Shown: positions 1 through 8,864 of the stretch, in pieces
How positions within the stretch are numbered: position 1 is the first letter of the stretch
Layout of the letters: each line of letters begins with the position of its first letter
Assembly (NCBI GenBank): GCA_965116395.1
Contig: OZ220684.1
Span: forward strand, 5,551,730 to 5,615,729
Source: Bin5 sp965116395
Lineage (GTDB): Bacteria > Chloroflexota > Anaerolineae > Caldilineales > Caldilineaceae
Direction: 5' to 3'
DNA length: 64,000 bases
Notes under the pieces: model-generated
What the model was told of the DNA's origin: nothing
What the model saw: only the letters and a program-made list of their open reading frames with translations
The model's database searches: none
Made by a program: the position numbers and the translations under genes

Positions 1-763
1 GATCGCGAGCGGCGTTCACCTGTGCAAGTGGTTCGGCGGCGCCGACATGAAATATGTGAAGCGGGCAGCCGGCCAAGGAGGCAATCTCGGCGGCGCGCTG
101 CACGGCGCTGGCCTCTAGTTGGGCCGGACGCGTTCGTTCGTGCCAGATCGGTTGACGATTGCCAGCCGCGACGGCGTCGGCACGCAGCTCATCGAGAAGC
201 GGTCCGGTTTCGCTGTGCAGGACGACTCCGCCGCCGGCGGAGGCGACGGCGCGCATGGCCCTCAGCAGGGCGACATCGTCGAGCTGCATGCGGTCGTAGG
301 CCTGGTAGAGTTTGAAGGTAGCGCAACCAGCTGCCACGACGGCATGGACGTCATTCAGGCGCTCGTTCGCACTCGCGTGCCAGGTGGGAATCGTCATATG
401 CAGGCCGTAGTCGACGGCGACCTGGCCATCAGCTTCGGCACGGCGATCACGAAGCGACTCGAGGAGAGTCTGCTCAGGCTGCGGGTCGGTGAAATCAATC
501 ACGGTGGTAGTACCGCCACAGGCCGCGGCTACAGTTCCGGTGGAAAAGCTGTCGGTGCTGGTCATACCGTTGAGGCGCATCTGAAGATGGACGTGGCAGT
601 CAACGCCGCCGGGCATCACGTAGCAGTCGGAGGCGTCGATGGAGCGGGCGGCATTCAGGTGGGCGCCGATAGCGGCAATCCGACCTTGGGCGATGGCCAG
701 ATCTGCGAAGATGGGGCCGGAGGGCAAGATGAGCTGGCCATGCCTGATAACCAGATCATACAT
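1..763 (-). CDS. Dihydropyrimidinase/hydantoinase-family amidohydrolase (3' part cut by window edge)
   Basis: This is the N-terminal 254 codons of a cyclic amidohydrolase that would open hydantoin, dihydropyrimidine or related rings in the cytoplasm. The ATG at 763 gives MYDLVIRHGQL, followed by the metal-binding PGGVDCHVHLQ near residue 50. A TFKLYQAYD segment matches the place where the family carries its carboxylated lysine, and LHSE and HIFHVGAAE match later histidine ligands. The gene runs off the left edge, so the last roughly 200 residues are missing. Its start overlaps the end of the upstream nitroreductase gene by 8 bp, which suggests translational coupling. The exact substrate cannot be told; allantoinase or a general hydantoinase are alternatives. 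The open frame on the opposite strand is its shadow. Confidence 0.85.
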   Translation of the reverse strand, partial: MYDLVIRHGQLILPSGPIFADLAIAQGRIAAIGAHLNAARSIDASDCYVMPGGVDCHVHLQMRLNGMTSTDSFSTGTVAAACGGTTTVIDFTDPQPEQTLLESLRDRRAEADGQVAVDYGLHMTIPTWHASANERLNDVHAVVAAGCATFKLYQAYDRMQLDDVALLRAMRAVASAGGGVVLHSETGPLLDELRADAVAAGNRQPIWHERTRPAQLEASAVQRAAEIASLAGCPLHIFHVGAAEPLAQVNAARD

Positions 764-1370
764 AGTCTGGATGGGTTTCGCCCCACTTGGCGCTGAAGAC
801 CATTTCGGAAAGGGGATGGCGTGTGCGGGGGGCCAGTTCGCGCTCGCGGATTGAAGGGGTAAGATTTGTAGGCGGAGCCAGGTAGCCGATGGCTGCGGAA
901 ACGACAGGCTCGAACTGGGCGGGAATCTCCAGAACGTCCCTGGCCATATCCCTGTTGAATCCACCCATTTGATGCATGTATAGCCCGCAGGCCATGGCCT
1001 GGATGGTCAGGTGAGCCATGGCCTGGCCGACATCGTATTGGGCGTATGGGTTGCCCCGATCTAAATTCTTGGGTTTGGGCTCGGTTACGGCGATGAGCAA
1101 AACGGAAGCATGCTGGCCCCACTTCTTGTTCATTCCTATGAGTGTGCTGAGGATGCGGGCAAATCCATCGGGGTCCTGGTGGCGCGCTGCGAATACGAAG
1201 CGCCACGGCTGCTGGTTGCGGGAGGAGGGCGCCCAGCGTGCGGCTTCGAACAGGCTGCCCAGTACATCGGGTGGGATGGGCTTGTCGGCAAAAGCGCGTG
1301 GACTCCAACGGTTGGAAAGCAGATCGTGAATGGGGTAGGTTGTGACGGCATTCTTATCGGTTTCGGACAC
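756..1370 (-). CDS. Nitroreductase-family FMN oxidoreductase
   Basis: This 204-residue protein is the usual length for the nitroreductase family, which uses FMN and NAD(P)H to reduce nitro groups, quinones or related acceptors. The N-terminal RWSPRAFADKPI and the ARWAPSSRNQQPWRFV segment are the family FMN-binding signatures, and a later DVGQAMAHLTIQAMACGL helix is typical. Translation starts at a GTG at 1370 with an AAGGAG ribosome-binding site seven bases upstream. It overlaps the hydantoinase start, so the two are probably co-transcribed. Physiological substrate unknown. Confidence 0.88.
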   Translation of the reverse strand: MSETDKNAVTTYPIHDLLSNRWSPRAFADKPIPPDVLGSLFEAARWAPSSRNQQPWRFVFAARHQDPDGFARILSTLIGMNKKWGQHASVLLIAVTEPKPKNLDRGNPYAQYDVGQAMAHLTIQAMACGLYMHQMGGFNRDMARDVLEIPAQFEPVVSAAIGYLAPPTNLTPSIRERELAPRTRHPLSEMVFSAKWGETHPDYV

Positions 1371-1394
1371 GGACAGTCTCCTTGGGTATTTTAG

Positions 1395-3671
1395 TCACTG
1401 TATCTTGAGCAGGACAGATTGGGTCTCTGCGCGGATTTCAAAGTCGCCGAGGGCTGCGGGCAGAAGTAGCCAGGCTACTCCCTGTAGATCCACGGGCTCG
1501 CCATCCCAGTGCAAGGCTACTCGACCGGAAAGAGCGCCCCAGATCTGAAAGGCAGAACCGTCGCAGCTGTCTTTCCAGACGGCACCGGGCTGGGCTGTCA
1601 GGCGCTCGGCGCGAAAGTAGGGACAGGCGGTGTCGGCGCCTGACACTGTGCGCAAGTTGGCGACGGCGACTCCGCCAATTGTACGCAGATCGGCCAAGGT
1701 TTCCCGGACCCAGCCGGCGGGCGACGGAAGGATAGGCGGCTTGGCAATTTCCGGTTCCACAATACGCCAGTCGGTTACGTCAAGAGCTTGACTGATGTGC
1801 AGTGCCCGGGCATTGCCGTCAGCGCCGCTGCGTCCCCAGTCGTAAAGGCGATAGGTAGTGTCGCTGTTCTGCTGGATCTCGACCACAATCGCGCCGGGCC
1901 CGAGCGCGTGGACGGTGCCTGCGGGTATGTAGACCGCGTCGCCGGTGCGAATCGGGATGCGATGAAGCATCGGCTCGATGGCGCCAGAGGCGGCAGCCTG
2001 AGCAAAACTCTCGCGGTCGACACCGGATTTCAACCCGTAGATCAGTTCTGCATCCGGTTCGGCGTGCAGGATGACCCACAGTTCGGTCTTGCCGAGGTCG
2101 CCGGCGTGCTCTTGAGCGTATTTGTCGTCAGGATGGACTTGAACGGAAAGCCAGCGGGTGGAATCGAGAAGCTTGATCAGCAGAGGGAAAGTATCAAGCT
2201 CTGTCGAATTACCGAGTAGCTGATCGCCCCATTGCTCCAGGACCGCGGAAAGTGTGCTCCCAGCCATAGGACCGGCTGCGACCTGCGATTGGCCGTTGGC
2301 ATGGGCGGCGATTTCCCAGCTTTCGGCCACGATGCCTGGCGGCAACTCTTTTCCCAGTTTCGATTCCAGATTACGGCCACCCCAAATGTAGTCCTTGAAG
2401 ACCGGCTTGAATGATAGTGGGTAGACTTGGGGGGTAGCCGGTGCGGAAGGTGGCTTAGAGGTCGTCAAGCCCGTCGACGGCACTGCTTCTTCAATGTTTC
2501 TGTCATTCTGGTCCATATGGGCCTCAGTACTCCCGGCGTCATCCTGGAATGGTGGTAGATCCAGCATCTTGTGCCAGGCGTATTCGCCAAGGATACGCAG
2601 GGAAGCGACCACTGGCGCGGCCAGAATCGCGCCCAATAGTCCGGCAAGAGAAGCGCCCATAATTACGCTGACCATCACCATGAGGGGGTGCAGGTTCAGG
2701 GCCTTGCCGACGATGCGGGGAACGAGCAAGGTGTTTTCGATCTGTTGGATCAGAATCATGGCCACGGCCACGGCGAGGGCAAATTGGAGTGGGGTCAAGC
2801 CGAAGCTGGGGCTGCCTTGAAAGAGGGCGACGAGGATGGCCGCGCCGGCGCCGGCCAGCGGCCCAATTACAGGAAGGAACTCCATGGCGCCGGAAAGGAG
2901 TCCCAGACCGAGGGCATTGTCGACGCCGAGCATGCCCAGTACGGCGCTGACGAGCACGAAGATTACAAGTGCAAGGAGCGCTTGTCCGCGCATGTAGGCC
3001 GCCCACACCTGGGCAACGCTGGATGTCAGGCGCTCGGCGTCCTTGCGGTAGCCGGGTTTTTGGGCGAAGTTGCCGATCATGCCGCCAATGCGGGGAATGT
3101 CGACGGCGACATAGATGGAGATGATGAAAATGAGAAGGATCTGACCGATTACTACGACTGTGCCGGTGACGACGTTGGCGGCAAGACTACCGCCGCGGCT
3201 GAAAATGGGTTGGATCAGGCTGAAGAGCTGGCCAAAGAGCTCATCCCAACCGGGCAGTTGGGGCAGCAGTCCGGCAACGGGAACTGGGAAGCCGCCGACG
3301 GTGACCGACTCAGGCAGCTGGTCGCGCAGGTCTTGCAACTGGGCAAGCGCCTCTTCGAACCAGCCGGGCAGGCGGCGGGAAAGATCGAGAACTTGCTGAA
3401 AGGTGGTGACGCCGACGAGTAGGAAAGTGGCTACGACGATAAGGGTGAGGGCCAGGTAGACAGCAAGTACGACAGTGACACGATTGACTGGTGTGCGACG
3501 GTCGATAAGGGAAATCAGCGGATGCAGAAGGTAGGCCAACAGTGCGGCAAGTACAACCTGTTGCAAGAGGCCGCGAAAGACCCATACCAGCAGACAGAAC
3601 AGCGCCAGCGCAGCAACGGCGACGATTGCCTTGGTGGTTGTATTCCAGGGAGGAGAAGGGGACTGCGCCAT
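1395..3671 (-). CDS. Fusion of AI-2E-family permease and type I mannose-6-phosphate isomerase
   Basis: One uninterrupted 758-residue frame joins two unrelated proteins. Residues about 15-365 are a multi-pass AI-2E/PerM-type membrane protein, with several hydrophobic segments and a PLxGAGAAILVALFQG-like core. After an acidic, proline-rich linker, residues about 410-758 are a phosphomannose isomerase that would interconvert mannose-6-P and fructose-6-P. Its zinc ligands are visible as Q511 and H513 (VQVHPDD), E530 (KTELW) and H588 (PAGTVHALG). An in-frame ATG at 2516 (M386), preceded by GAGG, could start a separate 373-residue isomerase by internal initiation. No stop separates the parts, so either this is a real fusion or an indel has merged two genes. 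It lies 33 bp downstream of the helicase gene on the same strand. Confidence 0.8.
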   Translation of the reverse strand: MAQSPSPPWNTTTKAIVAVAALALFCLLVWVFRGLLQQVVLAALLAYLLHPLISLIDRRTPVNRVTVVLAVYLALTLIVVATFLLVGVTTFQQVLDLSRRLPGWFEEALAQLQDLRDQLPESVTVGGFPVPVAGLLPQLPGWDELFGQLFSLIQPIFSRGGSLAANVVTGTVVVIGQILLIFIISIYVAVDIPRIGGMIGNFAQKPGYRKDAERLTSSVAQVWAAYMRGQALLALVIFVLVSAVLGMLGVDNALGLGLLSGAMEFLPVIGPLAGAGAAILVALFQGSPSFGLTPLQFALAVAVAMILIQQIENTLLVPRIVGKALNLHPLMVMVSVIMGASLAGLLGAILAAPVVASLRILGEYAWHKMLDLPPFQDDAGSTEAHMDQNDRNIEEAVPSTGLTTSKPPSAPATPQVYPLSFKPVFKDYIWGGRNLESKLGKELPPGIVAESWEIAAHANGQSQVAAGPMAGSTLSAVLEQWGDQLLGNSTELDTFPLLIKLLDSTRWLSVQVHPDDKYAQEHAGDLGKTELWVILHAEPDAELIYGLKSGVDRESFAQAAASGAIEPMLHRIPIRTGDAVYIPAGTVHALGPGAIVVEIQQNSDTTYRLYDWGRSGADGNARALHISQALDVTDWRIVEPEIAKPPILPSPAGWVRETLADLRTIGGVAVANLRTVSGADTACPYFRAERLTAQPGAVWKDSCDGSAFQIWGALSGRVALHWDGEPVDLQGVAWLLLPAALGDFEIRAETQSVLLKIQ

Positions 3672-3704
3672 CTGACTCTGCGCACCTTTGTGGGTGGGAA
3701 CTGT

Positions 3705-6131
3705 CTAGAGAATCTTCAGATTTGCGAGCGACGCCACGAATTTCTTGACGCCCAGGCCTTGGAATGCGACCGAGACTTCCTCTTCGCCGCCAATGACAAT
3801 CGTGTCGATTACGGTGCCGACTCCAAACTTGGGATGTTCCACGCTTTGGCGGCGCTTGAATTGTGTTGGCGCGTCGGACCTGGTGGGCCGGCGGCGGCGC
3901 GTCGAAGGTGCTTGGCGTTCACGGCTTTGGTAGTCGCTGCGACCGGAAGTAGAGCGATTCGATGTCCTGTAGGCGGTGCCTTCCTCTGCGCCGGAATTCT
4001 CTTGCTTATACCTGCCGAACATAGCGGGACCATCCAACCAGCTGGTAGCTCTGTCGTAGGCGCCGGCATGACGCTGGCGGGCGTTGACCTGGCCTGAAAG
4101 CAGTTCCGGGGGTATGTCTTCCAAGAAACGGCTGGGCGCTTGCCGTTCGCTGTTTCCCCACATCGCGCGCTGGGAGGCGTGGACCAGGTAGAGGCGGTGC
4201 TTGGCGCGGGTGATGCCGACATAGGCCAGGCGGCGTTCTTCAGCCATGTCCTCATCGTCCTCGCTTTGGATGCTGCGAGCATGGGGCAGCAAGCCCTCTT
4301 CCATACCCACCATGAAGACGACGGGGAATTCCAGCCCTTTGGCTGTGTGCAGGGTCAACAGCGTCAATGCATCTTCGTTGTCGTCGAAATCATCCTGTTC
4401 GCTGACGAGACTGATCTCCTGCAGGAAGAGACCGAGCGGGTCCTGGCCCGTCTCCAAGTCTTCCAGGCCGGGACGATACTGGGCGGCGACGGCGCGCAGT
4501 TCGTTGATGTTTTCGAACCGTTCTTCGCCCTCGTCGGTGCCGTCGCGCAGGCGGTCGAGGTAGCCGCTGTCGGCCAGGATCTGATCGATGAGGGCGCCGA
4601 CATCCTCGTACTGACTGGCGGACGCCTGTTCTACCCAATTTGCCAACATCGAGGCGAACCTGATGAGGGCGTTGCGTGCGCGAGCGGCGAAAGGAGGAGG
4701 GGAAAGAGGGGATCGTTGGGCGCGAGCGGCGTCTTGTTCGGTGCGATCGTTCTCATCCCTGGTCAGTGCTTGCAGGGCCTCCCATTCGCTGACGGAGGCC
4801 GAAGCGGCCCAGTTTTTGAGCGTTTCATAGGTCCTGGCGCCGATGCCGCGCGGGGGCACGTTGATTATTCTGTCGAGCGCCATGGTTGCGGCAGGGTTGT
4901 GTACGAGGCGCAGGTAGGCGAGAACATCCTTGATTTCGCGGCGTTCGTAGAAGCGGGTGGCGCCCACCAGGCGGTAGCGCAGTTGCCGGCGCACACAGGC
5001 CTCTTCCAGGGCGCGACTTTGGGCGTTAGTGCGATAGACGACGGCGGCGGCGCCCAGTCCCATTGCGCCTTGCGCGTTCAAGCGGGTAGCTTGATCCAAA
5101 ACGTAGTCGGCCTCTTCGGTTTCGTTGTAGGCTTCGAAAACCGATACTTTGGCTCCTTCGCCCTGATCTGTGCGCAGACGCTTGGGCGTACGGTTGGTAT
5201 TCTGGGCTATTACGGCATTTGCGACGTCAAGAATGGATTGGGTACTGCGATAGTTCTGCTCGAGGAGGACGACTTTGGCGGCGGGGTAGTCGCGGCGAAA
5301 GCGCAGGACATTGCGGTAGTCGGCACCGCGAAAGCGATAGATGGACTGGTCTTCGTCGCCGACTACGAAGAGGTTACCCCTGCCCGCGGGCGCGCCGACG
5401 AAGAGGGATGCCAGTTCGTATTGGGCCGTGTTAGTGTCTTGGAACTCATCTACCAGTACGTAACGCCATTTGTCTTGATATTTGCGCCGGATTTCTTCGT
5501 ATTTGCGCAGCAGGAGAACGGTGCGCATCAACAGGTCATCAAAGTCCATTGCGTTATTCAGGAGCAGGAGTTGCTGGTAGCGGCCATAGACGCGGTCGCA
5601 GATTTCCTGCATGTATCCTTCGGCACGCACGCTCTCCGGCTCAAGCAAATCGTTTTTCCAGTAGCCAATCTGCGACAGGACTGCCCGCGGGTTGAAGCGT
5701 TTCTCGTCCAGCTTCATTTCCTTGAGAATCTCGCGGACGAGAGCCAGCTGGTCGGCGGTGTCATAGATGACCCAATTGCGCTCGAAGCCGGCAGCTTCGA
5801 CTTCGACGCGCAGAACGCGTGCGCAGACTGAGTGAAAGGTGCCTATTGTCAACCCGCCCAGGCTTCGACGCCGACCTTGTTCTGGCTGCGGAAAGTTGTG
5901 CCCGATCAACTCTTCAACGCGGTCGCCCATTTCTTTGGCGGCTTTGTTGGTAAATGTGACAGCCAGCACATGCCACGGTTCGATCTTCTTTTCCTCGATC
6001 AGGTAGGTAATGCGGCGAGTAAGGACGCGTGTTTTGCCCGAGCCGGGACCTGCCAGCACCAGAACGGGACCCTCGGTCGTTTGGACCGCGGCGCACTGTT
6101 GCGCGTTCAGATCGTCTAGTAGATAGGACAT
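3705..6131 (-). CDS. pcrA: ATP-dependent DNA helicase UvrD/PcrA
   Basis: This 808-residue superfamily 1A helicase unwinds DNA 3' to 5' in nucleotide excision repair and in clearing recombination intermediates. Visible motifs in order are the Q motif LNAQQCAAV, Walker A AGPGSGKTR (about residues 28-36), Walker B VLVDEFQDTN, GDEDQSIYRFRGA, QNYRST, TLHTAKGLEFPVVF and EERRLAYVGITRAK. The C-terminus (VEHPKFGVGTVIDTI...) is the Tudor-like PcrA/UvrD tail that binds RNA polymerase in homologues. Length and order are normal. It precedes the permease/isomerase fusion on the same strand with 33 bp between them. PcrA versus UvrD naming is a convention only. Confidence 0.95.
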   Translation of the reverse strand: MSYLLDDLNAQQCAAVQTTEGPVLVLAGPGSGKTRVLTRRITYLIEEKKIEPWHVLAVTFTNKAAKEMGDRVEELIGHNFPQPEQGRRRSLGGLTIGTFHSVCARVLRVEVEAAGFERNWVIYDTADQLALVREILKEMKLDEKRFNPRAVLSQIGYWKNDLLEPESVRAEGYMQEICDRVYGRYQQLLLLNNAMDFDDLLMRTVLLLRKYEEIRRKYQDKWRYVLVDEFQDTNTAQYELASLFVGAPAGRGNLFVVGDEDQSIYRFRGADYRNVLRFRRDYPAAKVVLLEQNYRSTQSILDVANAVIAQNTNRTPKRLRTDQGEGAKVSVFEAYNETEEADYVLDQATRLNAQGAMGLGAAAVVYRTNAQSRALEEACVRRQLRYRLVGATRFYERREIKDVLAYLRLVHNPAATMALDRIINVPPRGIGARTYETLKNWAASASVSEWEALQALTRDENDRTEQDAARAQRSPLSPPPFAARARNALIRFASMLANWVEQASASQYEDVGALIDQILADSGYLDRLRDGTDEGEERFENINELRAVAAQYRPGLEDLETGQDPLGLFLQEISLVSEQDDFDDNEDALTLLTLHTAKGLEFPVVFMVGMEEGLLPHARSIQSEDDEDMAEERRLAYVGITRAKHRLYLVHASQRAMWGNSERQAPSRFLEDIPPELLSGQVNARQRHAGAYDRATSWLDGPAMFGRYKQENSGAEEGTAYRTSNRSTSGRSDYQSRERQAPSTRRRRPTRSDAPTQFKRRQSVEHPKFGVGTVIDTIVIGGEEEVSVAFQGLGVKKFVASLANLKIL

Positions 6132-6219
6132 AAGTCGATTTGCATTATGCGAGAGCGTTGGGACGTTGTCAGGGCCGGGTGGGCGTAAGATACCGGCAGG
6201 AGCGATAAAGGGGCACGGC

Positions 6220-7299
6220 TCACCAGTCCTCCATTTGGAAGCTTTCGCCGTTCAAAATGCGCACATAGCTATCGTATCGCGCGGGAGACACCTGGCCGTC
6301 TTCCACTGCCTGGCGCACGGCGCAGTTGGGCTCATGGTCGTGGGTACAGTTTGGGAAGTGGCACTCATTTATGAACGGCTCCATTTCGACAAAATAGAAG
6401 GAAAGGCTGCCCGGATCGATTTCATACAGGCCCAGTTCGCGGATGCCCGGTGTGTCGGCTACGAATGTCTCTTTGCCTAAAGGCAGGCGAAACAGCTGGG
6501 CATTGCGGGTTGTGTGCCGGCCTTTGCCTTCGAAGTTACGCAGGTCGCCAACTCGCACATTGAGCTCCGGATGGATTGCATTGATGAGCTCACTCTTGCC
6601 CACGCCGCTGGGCCCGGTGATGACCGTAAGCTTGTCGGTCAGCAGCTGGCACAGTTGATCGAGGCCCTGAGATTCTGGGGGATCAGCGGCGTCCGGGTTG
6701 GGGTCGACTGCGATCCGATCGGTTGCGCTGACGTAGAGCAGAGGGTAGCCCAATCCTTCGTAGGGGAGGAATGTATCGCGTGCAGCTTCCAAGCCGGTCA
6801 GGTCGATCTTGTTGATGACGATTATGGCGGGAAGTTCATTGGCCTCAGCAACGACCAGGAAACGGTCCAACATTCGCAGGCGCGGTTCGGGATCGCGGAC
6901 GGCGAAGACAACGAGGACCTGGTCAGGATTGGCGATAATGACATCTTCGGCTATACGAGTTGAGCCCGGCGATTGTCTGCTCAGTGCAGACTCACGTTCT
7001 TCGACTGAGTCTATCTGGCCGGTACGTTTGCCCTCCAGAACCACCTGGACGCGGTCGCCGACGGCCACAAGTGTCAGGTCTTTGGTGCGTTCCTGGAGGA
7101 GCCGTCCGCGCACGCGGCAGCTTATCACTTTGTCATCTGCGGTGGCGACATCGTAGTGATGCCCCCTGGCGCGTACGACGACGCCGGGAACCGTGCGTTC
7201 TCTTTTCTTCGGCTTTGGCTTGCTTTTGGCCGGAGCGTCGAAGTAGTCGTCCTCGTAGGCCTCATCCCACTTGTCGTAGGCTTCGATATCTTTTGGCAA
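6220..7299 (-). CDS. rsgA: Ribosome small-subunit biogenesis GTPase RsgA
   Basis: RsgA is a circularly permuted GTPase that helps mature the 30S subunit. The sequence shows an N-terminal OB-fold (VAVGDRVQV), then the permuted G motifs: NKIDL (G4), GPSGVGKSELIN (G1) and DTPGIREL (G3). A C-terminal zinc-binding CHFPNCTHDHEPNC follows. The frame is open back to 7383, but only as a TTG without a ribosome-binding site. I place the start at the TTG at 7299 because AGGAG lies six bases upstream, and the extra upstream residues look unrelated to the family. That gives 359 residues, including a Lys/Pro-rich stretch before the OB-fold. The start remains the least certain point. Confidence 0.92.
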   Translation of the reverse strand: MPKDIEAYDKWDEAYEDDYFDAPAKSKPKPKKRERTVPGVVVRARGHHYDVATADDKVISCRVRGRLLQERTKDLTLVAVGDRVQVVLEGKRTGQIDSVEERESALSRQSPGSTRIAEDVIIANPDQVLVVFAVRDPEPRLRMLDRFLVVAEANELPAIIVINKIDLTGLEAARDTFLPYEGLGYPLLYVSATDRIAVDPNPDAADPPESQGLDQLCQLLTDKLTVITGPSGVGKSELINAIHPELNVRVGDLRNFEGKGRHTTRNAQLFRLPLGKETFVADTPGIRELGLYEIDPGSLSFYFVEMEPFINECHFPNCTHDHEPNCAVRQAVEDGQVSPARYDSYVRILNGESFQMEDW

Positions 7300-7461
7300 A
7301 GGCAACTCCTGGAGGTGGTGTTTGTGGGTGATTGTCGCGCCGTCAGCGGACGCGACGTGTCTGGCACAAGTGTACCAATGCAACGGTCATTTTGGCAACA
7401 TGGGGCCTACGCTATCCGTAGGTTCGACTGGGGCCAAAGGGACCTATGTTGGCGCCGGCCG

Positions 7462-8142
7462 CTACTGGCAGCATTGGAACCCAGTTAGCTTGGTACAGAC
7501 TTGCCAGGGGAAAGGGCCAACCTGGAGGCCGGACTCGGATAGCAGGTGGATCAGATCGGCGACGGGAAGTCCCATTACAGCGGCGGGGCAGCCTGAGAAG
7601 CCGGCTACGGGATTGAACTGCTGATGCTGGATGGCATAGGCGCCGGCCTTGTCCATTGGGTCGCCGGTGGCTATATATTCAGCGACCTCGCTTTCGCTGT
7701 AGCAACGCATATTTACGGTCGTGGTATTAACGAGGGTGCGCGAATGCACCGGTTTTCCGTTTGCAAAGAGGGCAACTGCGAGCGCGGTAAGGACCTGGTG
7801 GGGACGGGCGCGCAGTTTCATCAGCATGGCAGAAGCCGCTTGGGCGTTGGCAGGTTTGCCTAGAATCTCGCCTGCAATCGCCACTACGGTATCGGCGCCG
7901 ACGACAAGGAAATCGTCATGGTTGGCGCAGTTGGTTTCTTGCGCAAGGGCGGCGTTGCGTCGACTGCCCACGGTAAGCGCTTTGGCTTTGGCAAGCCTTT
8001 GAACCAAAGCAGCGGGCGACTCCTTTGCGGCAGGTGTTTCATCGATATCGGCAGATTCGGTTTGGAAGGGGATACCGAGGGCATGAAAGAACTGCTGCCT
8101 GCGCGGGCTTGCCGAAGCCAGTATAACTTTGGGGGATTTCAT
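7462..8142 (-). CDS. maf: Maf-family nucleotide pyrophosphatase
   Basis: Maf proteins hydrolyse non-canonical or excess nucleoside triphosphates and have been linked to septum inhibition. The start ATG at 8142 gives MKSPKVILASASPRRQQFF, the diagnostic S-x-R-R N-terminus. VVGADTVVAIAGEILGKP and GDPMDKAGAYAIQ are the other conserved blocks, with the acidic catalytic residue in GADT. The frame extends 32 codons further upstream, but that extension is cysteine-rich and unlike the family. The C-terminus is a few residues longer than usual. It follows no clear operon partner; rsgA lies about 160 bp downstream on the same strand. Confidence 0.93.
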   Translation of the reverse strand: MKSPKVILASASPRRQQFFHALGIPFQTESADIDETPAAKESPAALVQRLAKAKALTVGSRRNAALAQETNCANHDDFLVVGADTVVAIAGEILGKPANAQAASAMLMKLRARPHQVLTALAVALFANGKPVHSRTLVNTTTVNMRCYSESEVAEYIATGDPMDKAGAYAIQHQQFNPVAGFSGCPAAVMGLPVADLIHLLSESGLQVGPFPWQVCTKLTGFQCCQ

Positions 8143-8864
8143 AGGCGCAGCACAGGAGTGACGAGCGGTTTTGGGTTGCGAAGAACAGGTGCAGGCAGAA
8201 GCAGGGATCGCTTCCATTAGGGTTAGCTGCGCGTTCATTCCGGATCGCGGCGAATGGGGAGGGCGTCAGTTTGGCCCTGCTGCGGCTGGAATGGGAAACG
8301 CTGCCGCCTATTTTACGGGGGGGCTCGTGGTTCGCAAAATTCCAGTGTGCCGGGCATTTCCTGGGAGGTCCGAGGAGTTGGAAGAAGGTGAATAGGACTA
8401 TGTTTGCGGATTCGGAAGAGAGATTGTACGCAGCCAGCTAGTGAAGCTCCGTAGGAAGTCATTTAGACTGCAGGGGTCAGTAGAGAGTGTTCAGTGCGGG
8501 GAGTGGCGGGAGGGGAACGGGAACAGTGAAACATTAGCACACGGCTCTTTCACGATCGCGATTGCAGTTGAGCGGGAAAGGCAGGCGGTCGTCATGGGCT
8601 GCAGTTTTGGAAGGGGGTGAGGTGACTAAGGCCTAGTAGATGAGAAAACCGTAATTTTGCAGGTGAAATCTTGCCTGAGGCCGCGCCGCAAGGTATGATT
8701 GGAAGGCCGTCCAGAAATTATTGCGGTTTCCCCTAGTATTTTTGCCCGCCGCGATCCCTCTTTGCACGGCTCAAGGCCTCGCGGGCAGTTGGCCATTGCG
8801 CAGTCGCAGCAGCTCGTCCAGGCCATATACAATCTCAAGTCCTCAGACTTTCAGGAGTCAGTCT
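8143..8864. other. Intergenic region between divergent maf and the Gfo/Idh gene
   Basis: About 720 bp without a convincing gene. Apart from a sigma70-like promoter for the rightward genes near its right end, I see no RNA gene or repeat. Short frames here do not resemble proteins. Confidence 0.5.
8671..8699 (+). promoter_or_regulatory. Putative sigma70-type promoter for the Gfo/Idh-thuA pair
   Basis: TTGCCT and TATGAT are separated by exactly 17 bases and lie about 165 bp before the oxidoreductase start. The -10 differs from consensus at one position. No operator is visible next to it. Confidence 0.5.

Noticed and set aside
119..796. 225-codon plus-strand frame at the left edge
   Set aside because: The reverse strand encodes a clear amidohydrolase with HVH and lysine motifs; the plus-strand translation is low-complexity.
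4140..5831. 563-codon open frame on the plus strand
   Set aside because: It lies fully antisense to the UvrD/PcrA helicase, which has all its motifs; the frame is a codon-bias shadow without recognisable domains.
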